Shown piece by piece: positions 50,847-63,930 of a DNA stretch of 64,000 nt. The translations under genes were made by a program, and so were the position numbers. The notes below the pieces were generated by a model. That model ran no database searches, was not told where the DNA came from, and worked only from the letters and a program-made list of their open reading frames with translations. The stretch is from Amorphochlora amoebiformis (lineage: Eukaryota; Cercozoa; Chlorarachniophyceae): NCBI GenBank assembly GCA_054601695.1, contig BAAHQB010000006.1, forward strand, positions 806,001 through 870,000. The letters are read 5' to 3'. Numbering within the stretch: the first letter of the stretch is position 1; the number at the start of each line of letters is the position of its first letter.

Positions 50847-51279
50847 ATATATATATATATATGTATATATGGACAACATTTGGTATGTGGAATATATATT
50901 CCAGCTATATACTCTAAACCTAACCCTTAGTTGACCCAATGCGAGGTCTGCTCCGCTGCTCAACCCAAAGGTTCCTAATACCAATAACACCAATGTCAAT
51001 AACACCAATATCAATTGCCCCAATATGAATTATCTCAACCCAGCCCTGTGAGGTCGGATCTTTTCTTCAGTTTTATTTCAGAGTGACTAGTTGCTGTGAT
51101 TGTTCGTTTGCATGATCTGATTAGTATCTCTGGTATTGATTAGTTACAGATAAGCAAAGGTGGGTGTGCTCGATGTGCACGCTAGAAAACGATAGGAAGG
51201 CTGATCGTTGCCAGGCTTGCATGGTGGATAGATTACATGTTTCATGTTTGTTTATCCTCTATACACATGTGGTTGTTAA

Positions 51280-51310
<31 letters not shown>

Positions 51311-51315
51311 CATAC

Positions 51316-51361
<46 letters not shown>

Positions 51362-51547
51362 ATATATTTTTAATATATACAGATATATACATACGTACAT
51401 TATGACTGTAAATATGTAAATATATATATATATATATATATACATATATACACATATATATTTATATATATACACATATATAGCTGTGTATGTATTTTAC
51501 GATGCATCTAGATGGACTAAATGTATACGTATGAACATACGTAATTA

Positions 51548-51630
<83 letters not shown>

Positions 51631-52222
51631 ATATATATACATATATAAAAATATATAATATAAGTGTATACATATATATATATATACATACATACATATA
51701 TATGTATATATATATATATATAGAAATATATTTTACCAGAATCCCAGAGGAAACAGAATATATTACCAGAATCCCAGAGGAAACAGAGGAGGGAAAAAGG
51801 CGACACACAAACCAGTAGAGAACGCAAAGGATAAGACGGTCAATGCTACTCCTAAAAAGCGTCGGAAAACGTATGAACTGACTTTAGGGACTGCTAGGCT
51901 AGGCATGCGGTTAGGGATTGATTGGGAGAGGGTTAGGATAGGGTTTGGATAGGATCGAGGTTCAGAGAAAAAGAGGACGGGATATGGTGAGAACGGGTGA
52001 GGGAGATATTAGGGTCGATCGTGCTTGATTTTAGGATTTGACGGGGTCGTGCTTTATTTTCGACTTTGACTGTAGGAATAGGGATGTAATTGTTCTCGAT
52101 GAACCGGAGGAAGATAGGAGACGAGAGGTGGTGTGTGTGGTGCACATGCATGTAAACTATATTCATATACATATGTATGTATATGTGTGAGTATCTATGC
52201 TCGTATATATATATGCATATAT

Positions 52223-52261
<39 letters not shown>

Positions 52262-52268
52262 ATATACA

Positions 52269-52303
<35 letters not shown>

Positions 52304-52537
52304 TATATTGTTATATAAATGTTTACATAGGATGTGTATGTGGTGATATGATTGCGTAAAATATACATGTATATCTACAAATATATATATATATATATAT
52401 ATGTAATATATATATATATATATGTATATGTATATAATAGATTGTATGTATTTTTGTATGTACATATATATTCGTATCTATGTCTTTTTGTATTTTATAC
52501 ATATAATAAATATAACTATATATATATATATACATCA

Positions 52538-52568
<31 letters not shown>

Positions 52569-52710
52569 GTATATGGATATATATATATATGTGTATATGT
52601 GCATATACATACAAAGAAAACATACTGGACAGATTTGATTATCTATATGTAGGTCATGCGGGCAAACTCAGATCTGAAATTGGTAATAAAATCTCGCTCT
52701 TGTCCTTAGG

Positions 52711-52752
<42 letters not shown>

Positions 52753-52864
52753 TCATTGTATGTATATGTATATATATTATTCATAAATGGATGTGATAAT
52801 TATACAAAGTATAATATGTCTTTTACACACGTTCATGCACGTAAAACGCACTACACAATGCACA

Positions 52865-52911
<47 letters not shown>

Positions 52912-53063
52912 GTATATATGCATGTATAATCAAAGAGCGAGATTTTATTGACTATTAGATATATGTAATATTTAGCATATAAATATAATATATATTTAAA
53001 TTTATGTATTTATTTATATGTACACATACATACACACACATATATATATATACATATATACAC

Positions 53064-53095
<32 letters not shown>

Positions 53096-53683
53096 ATATA
53101 TATATATGCATATACAAATATAAATACACATACAATGAATTTACAAGCAGGCCCTGAAACTAAGCATGGAGGGGGAGGAATCTCGCGTGTGAACCCCCTA
53201 ACTGTCGTCATTCTAAGCCTAGCCTAAGCCCACATTTCTTAACTCCTCCAGCAGGAAAGCCTGGTGCTGGAAATCGAGGAAAAGGTAAACGATAATCCAC
53301 ATTTATAAAGACACATGAATCCACAATCCTAAGTCTAATAGGGTACCTTAGTCTCCTTAGGAGAATCCTTATTCCTCCCTGGCATTTATGTCTGTTAGGA
53401 TAGCCCAAGGGAGAGCTCATTTCAAGTCGACATCGACACGAGAGAAAGGGTGAGGAATGCTCTTCCAAGACAATTTCTAAATCAGGTACCCCAACTTTCT
53501 CCTATTCTTTCCCCTATCCTATTATCTGGCTGTACGTTACTCTCTTCTCTCTGATTAGATTCATGTTATGTATATACACATTATGTGTGTATGAACATAC
53601 ACATACAAAATATATTTATACATATATATATATATATATATATATGTATATGTGTATATGGTATATATGTGTATACGTATACA

Positions 53684-53733
<50 letters not shown>

Positions 53734-53781
53734 ACATATATATGTATATATGTATATTTGTATATATGTATAGTATTGGAA

Positions 53782-53820
<39 letters not shown>

Positions 53821-54583
53821 GTCATTATATATTTGCTACTTAGATTACCAGACAGCTCAACCAGGTGAGCGCGACACACGAATCCCTAACCCATACATCG
53901 CCTCCCCTACCCCTGCGAGCGAAGATCCAAACACTACCGCTAGCTGATTTCGCTTTCCGAGAGGTACGTGCTTCGATGCCGATCAAATGTGCATATGCAT
54001 ATTGAAGTGTAGAGGGAGTAAGTACATACATACATTTATCGATTAAAAAAAATCATGCATATTACACATGTATATTAAATATACATTGAAAATTTATGCG
54101 TAATTGGAAAATTGTACATACATATAAATACTTTTATAATGTATCAGATCTCGATCGAGGGCAATATCGAGGTGGACACCCAAAAAACAAGAGACCATTC
54201 TTGAATCCTCACTCTAAGTCCAATACATTCCAACCTCATTTGAATAGACTGAAAAGATTCTTGGGCTCGTGGAGCGCAAGAAGCTAGGGGACCTCGTATC
54301 GAGGTAAACCAAACGAATAACAAATAAATCGAAAAGTAGAAACTATATATAGCCTTATTGAATCCTAACCAACAACCCGTATCCCTTACAGGTCGGTCGC
54401 ACGGTCAAAGTATAAGGTACCGCTGAATGGAAATTCTACATTTTGGATCGAAACCTTCCTCTATTCTCACTTCTTACCTTACTTCGTGTAGATCCCGTCG
54501 CACGTTGAGCAGATTCAGAGGATGTCCAAGTAATCCTTTTAAATGTGATTTTTTTATGGATATACATTATATACATGTATGTC

Positions 54584-54636
<53 letters not shown>

Positions 54637-54674
54637 GTACTCGCGTAAAAGTACGAGAAGTATGCATTTATACA

Positions 54675-54725
<51 letters not shown>

Positions 54726-54899
54726 TACATTAAATATCTTATACATATATGTGTGTGTATATTTATTATATAAAATACACATAAATACACACCATATACA
54801 TTATTGTAAATATACATATATATATATATATGTATAAAAAACCAAGTGACATACTATGTATCTCACATGTAGATTACATATTTATGAATTTATGCTCTA

Positions 54900-54940
<41 letters not shown>

Positions 54941-55183
54941 CTATGGGTATGTACGTGTGAATACATTTATGTACGTACTATATACTCAGCTTACGTCTCC
55001 GAAACTCCTTCTTTCTCATCGAGGTAAGGAAAACACACAAATGTTTACCCTAACCCCAGCTCTAACTTTAACACGCACATATTAGGGAGACCTCGCAACA
55101 GCGTATGGATATGAGGCGTATGACCAGAGGCCAGACGAAAGAAGGATGAATCCGTAATATATAATACACATTTATATATGCAT

Positions 55184-55221
<38 letters not shown>

Positions 55222-55315
55222 AATATAACTTATATACATGTGTACTTATGTATACATGTAATATGTATATATAAACACATATGTCTGGATTATTTATATA
55301 AGTGTATTATTTTTC

Positions 55316-55347
<32 letters not shown>

Positions 55348-55623
55348 ATATTTAAATAGATATGTTTGTATTTATAAAAATAGATATGTTTGTATTTATA
55401 ATTACTATATATACTCATATACAAATACACACATGAACGAAAACATTGATTACATATACATGCATTTATATTACATGTACATGTTTATACACGTGCGTGG
55501 TACAGACATTTGTGTTAATATATGACAGTTTTCTAGTTGAAAACATAGACGATGGGCTAGCCCTTGTGGCGCGTTTTGCGGCAGTACCCTTGGCCTCAGG
55601 CTGGAGTGGTGTTAGGTGGGATG

Positions 55624-55675
<52 letters not shown>

Positions 55676-55971
55676 TACCTATTATTGTTAGCGCAGCGGT
55701 CCGTTAGTAGTATAGGGCCGGTAGTCCAAGGAGATTGGTTAAAGTCCGTTTAAACTAGTTGAATGATGATGGACAGCTTGTATGCGGTAGTTGGATGCTT
55801 CCTTTCTTCCTCCGAGACCAATGGGTTCTGGGGTTGCTTGGGTTCCAACCATCATTGGCGCACTAATCACGCTCCATGAAACCGTATTCTAACGACAGTC
55901 AAACTCCTAGTAGTTTAGCTTTAGGTTCCGCTCGTTAATATATATGTATATATATGTATATATATATATGT

Positions 55972-56020
<49 letters not shown>

Positions 56021-56410
56021 CGTATTCGTATAAGTAAACATATTTATAGTATGCGCACGTTTACATATTGTATGTACGATATCTCCATTCAATGTAAATA
56101 TAAAAAAATTTATGTATACATACCCATATACACATCTATATATACATACATATTTGAATGTACATAATCTATGTACACACATAGAAGCGACACAGATAGT
56201 ATTGCAACAACTGTACTCACCCCGCTTAACCATTCTCAATTCGCTTGCATTCTAGTGTCCTTCTCTTATATTTGCGTATTTTATCCTCTGAGTAGGTGTA
56301 TCCTCTCCCCAAGCCCGGAGAGAACGTCAAGGTTGGATATTGCGCATGAACGTACATATTCTATTAACTTACTTGGTTCTACTCTCAAATGAAATGTATA
56401 CATTTAATAT

Positions 56411-56464
<54 letters not shown>

Positions 56465-56645
56465 TACTTGCATATTAGACTTCTAGCACATCTCTCACTC
56501 GTTCTCAGTGAAAAGAAGCGTGTCCCCGGACAAAGGCACGAAAAGAATACAACCAACCCTAACTTCGCTGTTATTCTCTTTCTCTTTTTGGTTTTCCTCT
56601 CTCCAACTCTGCGTCAAAATATGTATATCTTACCCCTTTTCAGTC

Positions 56646-56691
<46 letters not shown>

Positions 56692-56813
56692 ATATGTACA
56701 TTTATATATATATATATATATATAGTAATTTACATATTCTAAGATAAATTAAATGCAGGGATGAATTGGTAAATAATATGTATGTATATTATGTGCACGT
56801 TTCTTCGGATACC

Positions 56814-56855
<42 letters not shown>

Positions 56856-56915
56856 TAATATATATATATTATATAATATATATATATAATATATTATATA
56901 TATATATATATTATA

Positions 56916-56956
<41 letters not shown>

Positions 56957-57260
56957 ATGTGTGTGCGCGTGTGTAGATATGTACATAAGTAATATTTTTA
57001 TACATGTGTATACAACTTTGGAGTAATATACAAATCCACTGAAAAGGTCGTCTAATACTCACAAATGGCTCCGTAAATGCAACTGGTGAATATCAGGTTG
57101 AGATCGATGTTGTCAACACTATATGAAGACTACTCTCGTAAAGGAATCGCTGATAAGGTTACAGTGTACTAGAATTAGAATATATATTATATATATATAT
57201 ATATATAATACATATATATATATATATATGTATGTATATATATATACATATGTATATTAA

Positions 57261-57294
<34 letters not shown>

Positions 57295-57339
57295 TATATG
57301 AGTGTATGTATGTATATATTTGTGGTTTTAGACAAATAG

Positions 57340-57384
<45 letters not shown>

Positions 57385-57389
57385 GTGTG

Positions 57390-57471
<82 letters not shown>

Positions 57472-57499
57472 GATACATTATTTATATATGTGTATTATA

Positions 57500-57549
<50 letters not shown>

Positions 57550-57574
57550 GTATATGTATATGTTTATTTATAAA

Positions 57575-57624
<50 letters not shown>

Positions 57625-58474
57625 TATAATATGTGTATGCCATATTGATAAATAATAAATTATTGTACTATATTATCATATTAGTACATCTTCAATAAGA
57701 TTATACACATATGCCTACCATGTACATATATATATATATACATATATGTATGTATATATATATCAATATATATACATACATATATATATATATATTATAT
57801 ACGATATACGCAATAAGACATACGTACATGAGCATATGCATGAACACATAATATTGCAGAGCCGTCGCGAAATACAACAACGCCTCCGGGCCAACGGACT
57901 CGCAGACGCCGAAAGGTTACCACTTACAACATCACACGAACTGAGCGGTGCTTTATATAAGATAGAGCATGCGTATCGAGAGAGAGTATCGAGAGTGAGA
58001 CAATGAGACAGGGAAGGTGTGTGGCGTAGTGAGGAGGAAGTGGAAGACACACAGAGAGGGCGGGGGGGGGGGGGGGGGTGAGCTAGCAGAATATGTATGT
58101 GAAGAGATAGAGGGAAAGAGGAGGAGGATAAGAAAAGAGAGGGGAAAGTGAATTCATGGAATCTCAGAGTTGGTACAGGATTCCTGATGATTTAGCTGAA
58201 GGTATCCTGGGTTTCCCTTGAATTCTATTTGTGTGTGTGTTTATTATGGTTTCTGGTTGTGGTAGGACTATTTTGCAGAGGTATCAAAGCATTGAACAGG
58301 TTAGTGGCTTTTAACATAACACTAACACGCTGATGCGTTTAAATGGATACGTACAGGCATATATATATATATATGTGTGTGTGTACATATATATATGCAT
58401 ATATCATGTGCTAATATATATACATGTATATATATATATATATTACAAACTAGTATATCTGTAAAATATACATG

Positions 58475-58517
<43 letters not shown>

Positions 58518-58935
58518 AATTATTTAAAAACATATTGATGCATACATTTTAAACATATGATATATCTCTTGTAGCTTGAGGCAGTATGGCGAGAGTGCAA
58601 AGGTTGTCGCAAGACCCTTTTTGAACCTCTTCTTGGTATGTGTTTTTAAATTAAATATATAATTTGTATGTTAATATAACATGTGTGTTTGTATATTTTT
58701 AAAAAGAAATATATACATATATGTAATATGCATGTATTACATACATACTATGAATTGTATAAACAGCACAACACCCCCGCATACACATTTATCGAATATT
58801 ATCGACACAATCAATACATACATGTATGTACATATAAATATATATATACACACAGGCAAATCCCTAAGTCTCAAGCTCCATGAGTTCCTCCTCTCCTCGT
58901 CCCCCGATCCCCTTCCACCAAACGTCCAGGTTTAA
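45098..58935 (+). CDS. MUS81: MUS81-like structure-specific endonuclease with inserted zinc fingers
   Basis: Exons: 45098-45243, 45439-45484, 45575-45680, 46468-46523, 46708-46734, 46891-46963, 47526-47625, 47869-47931, 48490-48539, 48952-48995, 49183-49227, 49490-49532, 49853-49883, 49948-50006, 50246-50342, 50648-50697, 50931-50970, 51150-51223, 51770-51870, 52076-52127, 52653-52682, 53148-53186, 53252-53284, 53399-53485, 53844-53864, 53925-53963, 54148-54171, 54257-54303, 54392-54416, 54492-54529, 54990-55023, 55086-55153, 55529-55583, then less certain 57097-57157, 57860-57915, 58170-58201, and 58266-58299, 58575-58635, 58856-58935 (TAA). N-terminal helical region ([13 protein letters not shown]), winged helix ([36 protein letters not shown]), ERCC4 nuclease ([26 protein letters not shown] with the ERK-x3-D core, NSFFLIE), C-terminal helix-hairpin-helix ([19 protein letters not shown]). 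With an EME1-type partner, MUS81 cuts branched DNA in the nucleus. The linker is unusual (see findings). Phase fails near 45680, 49227, 55583 and 58201. Confidence 0.82.
46735..46890. repeat. CCTAA-type telomere-like repeats in a MUS81 intron
   Basis: Units of CTAACCCTAAGCGTAACC lie between a donor at 46735 and an acceptor ending at 46890. Splicing them out keeps the Gly-rich linker in frame with the winged-helix exon; translating through them does not. Confidence 0.6.
47200..47234. repeat. (GA)n microsatellite
   Basis: About 34 bp of nearly pure GA, broken by one aaag, in the MUS81 intron before the first winged-helix exon. It is one of the few non-TA microsatellites here; another GA run lies at about 16945-16960. 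Confidence 0.9.
47526..49227 (+). other. MUS81 winged-helix domain exons
   Basis: Five exons (47526-47625, 47869-47931, 48490-48539, 48952-48995, 49183-49227) encode a segment that follows the MUS81 winged helix step by step: an [11 protein letters not shown] strand-helix start, [32 protein letters not shown] and [16 protein letters not shown]. The four junctions inside the domain all keep phase. Confidence 0.88.
50648..51223 (+). other. Two RanBP2/NZF-type zinc fingers in the MUS81 linker
   Basis: Exons 50648-50697, 50931-50970 and 51150-51223 encode [20 protein letters not shown] and, ten residues later, [20 protein letters not shown]. Both fit W-x-C-x2-C-x3-N-x6-C-x2-C exactly. The first carries the Thr-Phe pair found in ubiquitin-binding NZF fingers such as that of Npl4; the second has Thr-Leu instead. 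A Lys-rich exon upstream (50246-50342, [10 protein letters not shown]) and another downstream (PKKRRK, ending 51870) look like nuclear localisation signals. Confidence 0.9.
51731..51799 (+). repeat. 30-bp tandem duplication across a splice acceptor
   Basis: The sequence taccagaatcccagaggaaa occurs twice, 30 bp apart. Acceptors after 51739 and 51769 are both usable and both in frame, so the longer form would add ten residues ([10 protein letters not shown]) ahead of the second NPRGNR. Confidence 0.85.
52076..53284 (+). other. SIM-like and UIM-like motifs in the MUS81 linker
   Basis: Exon 52076-52127 encodes [16 protein letters not shown]. This hydrophobic V-I-V-L core followed by acids is the usual form of a SUMO-interaction motif. 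Exons 52653-52682 and 53148-53186 join to [16 protein letters not shown], close to the ubiquitin-interacting motif core (hydrophobic-x-x-Ala-x-x-x-Ser-x-x-Glu). Both sit just before the nuclease domain. Assignment is by pattern only. Confidence 0.6.
55584..57096. other. MUS81 interval with unresolved coding content
   Basis: 1.5 kb between exons 55529-55583 and 57097-57157. It holds non-repetitive DNA at 55690-55930 and 56160-56660, as well as (TA)n. One possible small exon is 56296-56331 ([12 protein letters not shown]), with good flanking signals and phase relative to the exon before it. MUS81 should have further nuclease-domain residues here, so at least one exon is probably missing from my model. 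Confidence 0.45.
58062..58078 (+). repeat. Run of 17 guanines
   Basis: An uninterrupted G17 in a purine-rich MUS81 intron (gagagaggg context, about 57970-58145). It is able to form a G-quadruplex and likely to be length-variable. Confidence 0.9.
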
Positions 58936-59129
58936 CAAATTGAAAATTTCTTTTTTTGCTCACTCTCTCGTCTCTATGTCCCTCCATCGCTCTCTTCCTC
59001 ACTCTCTCCCTTCTCATGCTTCTCTACTCTCTCACTTTTTCCTTCTCCCTCTGCTGCTCTCTTCCTCTCTATATCTATCCTCCCTCTCTGAACTCTACCC
59101 CTCCTTCCGATGATGTGGTGATGCGATAG
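58936..59129. other. Pyrimidine-rich spacer upstream of the last gene
   Basis: A CT-rich stretch (repeated ctctct and ttcctc) between the probable MUS81 stop and the proposed start of the next gene. It could be the MUS81 3' end and a core promoter. It could also be a long polypyrimidine tract if the two genes were one, because the phase across 58929/59169 would also permit splicing. Confidence 0.4.
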
Positions 59130-59706
59130 ATGCTATGTGTGCGATGTTTATTTGTTTTCTTGTACAAGATCAATTCCGAAGGAGGCTCAACCGAGAGGAT
59201 TGTGCATGTCCAAGGTGGAATGTATGTATGTGTGTGTGTATGTATATATATATGTATATATTTATATATAATATATAAATATATATACATACATACGTAC
59301 ACACATATATACACATATATATACACATATGCGAGTTTATATATAAATGTGAAAACATTTAGTATGGCATACATATATTTAAATTATATAGTATGTGTAT
59401 ATGCACACACATAGATAAGTTTTTTTTAACTATGTAGCAGACAAGGTCAACATATCATTATTACCATTAATAGCATTCCATATTAGTGTTGTGTTGTACA
59501 CAGGAGATCCAAGTATCATCGAGACCCTGGCGGTTCGACCTCTGTCTTATTCCATCTCATTTTCCTCTCCCCTATCCGCACTCCTCTCTCTTCCCTCTCG
59601 CCTCCACCACACACACTTCTATCGCCTCGACTCTCTCTTCGATCTCCCTCTCTCTTGTGCTATTTGACATCCTAGATAATTTTTATACACACACACACAC
59701 ACACTT

Positions 59707-59739
<33 letters not shown>

Positions 59740-59943
59740 ATATCTATAAATGAAATAAATATTGTACGTAGTTATATTACTATACATTTACTCATATATG
59801 TAATTTCCATTAGGATGAGAAGAACGTGCATTATCACCTCCAAAGCAGCCCTGTCGACGACTTTCCATGCGCGAACATGTACAACTATATTATAAATACC
59901 AAAAGTATGTACATTTATAGTGTTACCACTATACATTTGTATG

Positions 59944-60001
<58 letters not shown>

Positions 60002-60215
60002 AATGTATATTGTATTTGTGATATTGATACGTTCAGATGTACAGATATTATCTATACATGAAAATATACAATACATGCCTGTGTGTACATATATACAAAA
60101 GCATACAAATATAGAAAAAAAAAAACCACAATTTCACACACGCATAATCATGTAGACACAACACACACACATACATATATATATATATACACACATATAT
60201 ATGTATGTATGTATA

Positions 60216-60259
<44 letters not shown>

Positions 60260-60626
60260 AATACGTACACGCATAGGTGGACTGAGAGTGGCTCTGGACG
60301 TTCCTATCGAAGCGCGATAGTAGATCTTTCGCCCGATAAATTCGTGAAAATTGTTGCCGACGCAGCCCGCGGCACATTCTCCAAAGGTCTTATTGTCTCA
60401 ATTTCACTATATTTTTTTTTTTACGAAGTCGATTTGTGTTTTATACCGCCGATTAATTGTTTGTCAGGGGTCGTGTGCGATATCATGTGCATGAGTGTAT
60501 GTCTATACTTCTGTCTGTCTGAGAAATACAGATAAAAACATATATATATATATATATGTATGTATGTATATAAGTGTGTATATACTTATAATACGTCTGT
60601 GCCATATGTACATATACAAATATATG

Positions 60627-60671
<45 letters not shown>

Positions 60672-60698
60672 AAATATATATACATATATATATTGTAC

Positions 60699-60737
<39 letters not shown>

Positions 60738-60793
60738 GACATACATATGCATATCATCTTAACTTATACATATATGAGGGAATGTGTATATAT

Positions 60794-60837
<44 letters not shown>

Positions 60838-61266
60838 TATAAACATATATATATATATATATATGTATATGTTTATATATGTTTTCCAGCTTACCCTCTG
60901 TGCTCATTGCTTCTTAACACTCTCTCTCTCTTTTCGTGTCTGCGTGTCTCCGTGTCTCTTTCTCACCCTCTCATCATCTTTCCCCTATTTTCTCCTTTCT
61001 CTCTCTTTTCCTTCCCAACTTTTACAGGTATATAGATATATCCACACCCACACACACATATATATACATATATATGTGTGTGCTTGTGTGTATGTATGTT
61101 ACATTTTGTATTCAGGTAAGGGCTTGGTGGAAGTGGGAAGGGTTGCGGCTGAGGTTGTAGACTCACTTGTGGCCGATCATAGGGGTATGTATTATATGTA
61201 TTCATATGGAGTACGTGTGTACACAAGATGTATACTAAACGCTATGTTTGTGTGAACATACATATG

Positions 61267-61309
<43 letters not shown>

Positions 61310-61319
61310 GTATCCTAAA

Positions 61320-61350
<31 letters not shown>

Positions 61351-61598
61351 TATATACATATATATATATATATATATATTAATATATATATATATATACA
61401 TGTAAGTATGTTTACCCAGGAGAAGGAGAAAGATTGGCGGTTGTAACACAGTTAGGGTGTGTCCAGCGTTTCATTTTCCATTTTTCTGTTTTTTTCCGGT
61501 TCTCCGCTCTTGTGTGTGTATTACTTTTTAAAAAATATATTTATTTGTACCAGTATACAATATCTGTATACATATATATATTATAAATACATAAATGT

Positions 61599-61644
<46 letters not shown>

Positions 61645-61671
61645 ATGTATAAAATATATGTACATATATGT

Positions 61672-61714
<43 letters not shown>

Positions 61715-62424
61715 CATATATACATATATAAATATATGTATATAATATATATATATATAATATATCTATATATATATATACATATATATATATATGTTTA
61801 TATATGATGGTATGTATAAGATGTTCGTTAACCCAAATGTCACATATTAATATAGTACATATATGTATTACAAATGTTTATGTGTATATTATATATATAT
61901 ATATATACATAAATATATATATATATATATATAAATATATACATCTATATATGTATACATATGAAGTTATATTTGTACACACTTAAATACACTGTGCATT
62001 ATATTGTACACACACATATACATATATATATATATATATATATACATAAATATATATATCATGAAGGTATGCCATAAGACGTTGGAGGCGGAAAGTTGAT
62101 AGGTCATTCTGATGACATGTGCAAATTACATGCACCAAAGCATTTGTATATCACAATGTGATCGTCAGTATCTTATACATGTAGAGAGGGAAATTGATTT
62201 ATAAGTATACATGAGCGTGTGTATTTGAGAGATGTATTTTCGAAATACATTTCTCAAAGTATAAATATGCTGTATTATACACACATATATTATATATATA
62301 ATATACATGTGTATATATTAATATGCAAGTATTATGTGCATATTCACAGTAATAATGCAATTATATATTATATAAATGTTGAAATATGCGCAACTATACA
62401 TGTATATACATTCTAGGCACACAC

Positions 62425-62466
<42 letters not shown>

Positions 62467-62668
62467 TATACATATGTATGTATGTATATATATGTAATAT
62501 ATATATATATATATACTTGTACATAATATATATCACATGTTTTTAGTGTTATAATATACATCTTAGAGTTTTGCGAGAAAAAAATGAGATTGACAACGTC
62601 GTGTACAAGGTAGTCGTAAAGTGATATATGTATAATATATGTATATATATATATATATATATAAATAA

Positions 62669-62703
<35 letters not shown>

Positions 62704-62878
62704 CATATATGTATATATATATGTGTACGAAAGTCTATATGCGTATCTAAATGTGATATACATACATATACAACAAGGATGGTAAGAATGTACATATATA
62801 TATAGCAATTGTAGTCATACTTAAAATGATATACATGTATCTACATAATATATATATATATATATATAATGTATATAG

Positions 62879-62912
<34 letters not shown>

Positions 62913-62954
62913 AGATATATATGTGTGTGTGTGCACATTTGTATGTACATAGAC

Positions 62955-63000
<46 letters not shown>

Positions 63001-63049
63001 TGTGTGTGTATATATATAAAAATAATAATAATACTAATATATGTACATA

Positions 63050-63096
<47 letters not shown>

Positions 63097-63108
63097 ATAT
63101 ATATATAT

Positions 63109-63151
<43 letters not shown>

Positions 63152-63165
63152 ATTATATATATATT

Positions 63166-63234
<69 letters not shown>

Positions 63235-63465
63235 TGCGTATGTACGAACCGTTTGTGTGTATATCTGCATTGCACATGTGTACCAAAATCTAATACGTAT
63301 GTAAATAATATACATACAAGTAAATATACATGATTACGCACATGTACTAAGAGACTAATACATATGTTTATAATATACATACACAAATACACGAATGCAC
63401 ACATATGTAGAACCTTAGTGAATGCTGTGAAGTCTGTATCTGCGTCCTCATGGTGGAGAAAAATT

Positions 63466-63466
<1 letters not shown>
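59130..63466 (+). CDS. Unidentified multi-exon protein, 3' end outside the window
   Basis: Exons supported by splice signals and open phase: 59130-59214 (ATG at 59130; or only 59169-59214), 59504-59532, 59814-59904, 60277-60386, 61116-61184, 61420-61450 (or to 61456), 62567-62609 and 63411-63466. The junction between 59904 and 60277 is out of phase by one, so a small exon may be missing. Readable pieces are [94 protein letters not shown]. The middle is helical and Ala/Val-rich. I recognise no family. The first residues could be a hydrophobic leader (CLFVFLY), but the start is uncertain. Introns are (TA)n, except for CT-rich DNA at 60910-61025. Confidence 0.55.
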
Positions 63467-63528
<62 letters not shown>

Positions 63529-63641
63529 ACATATATATATCAACATATATATATCAACATATATATATCAATATTATATAGATATATATATATATATGTC
63601 AATATATCTAAATATATATATACAAATATATATATATATAC

Positions 63642-63675
<34 letters not shown>

Positions 63676-63694
63676 ACATATATATATCAATATT

Positions 63695-63730
<36 letters not shown>

Positions 63731-63847
63731 AACCAAGCAAACAACAACCATACATACCTCTACTTTAAGAGGCTCCAACGACACATATGTATGATAGTAC
63801 ACGTATAATATCTATCTTAGATTACATACTATATACAGAAATATATA

Positions 63848-63930
<83 letters not shown>

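Noticed and set aside
55690-55900. Possible tRNA-like segment (gggttccaacc and similar)
   Set aside because: I could not fold it into a cloverleaf with matching acceptor stem and anticodon loop, and the B-box-like sequence is imperfect.
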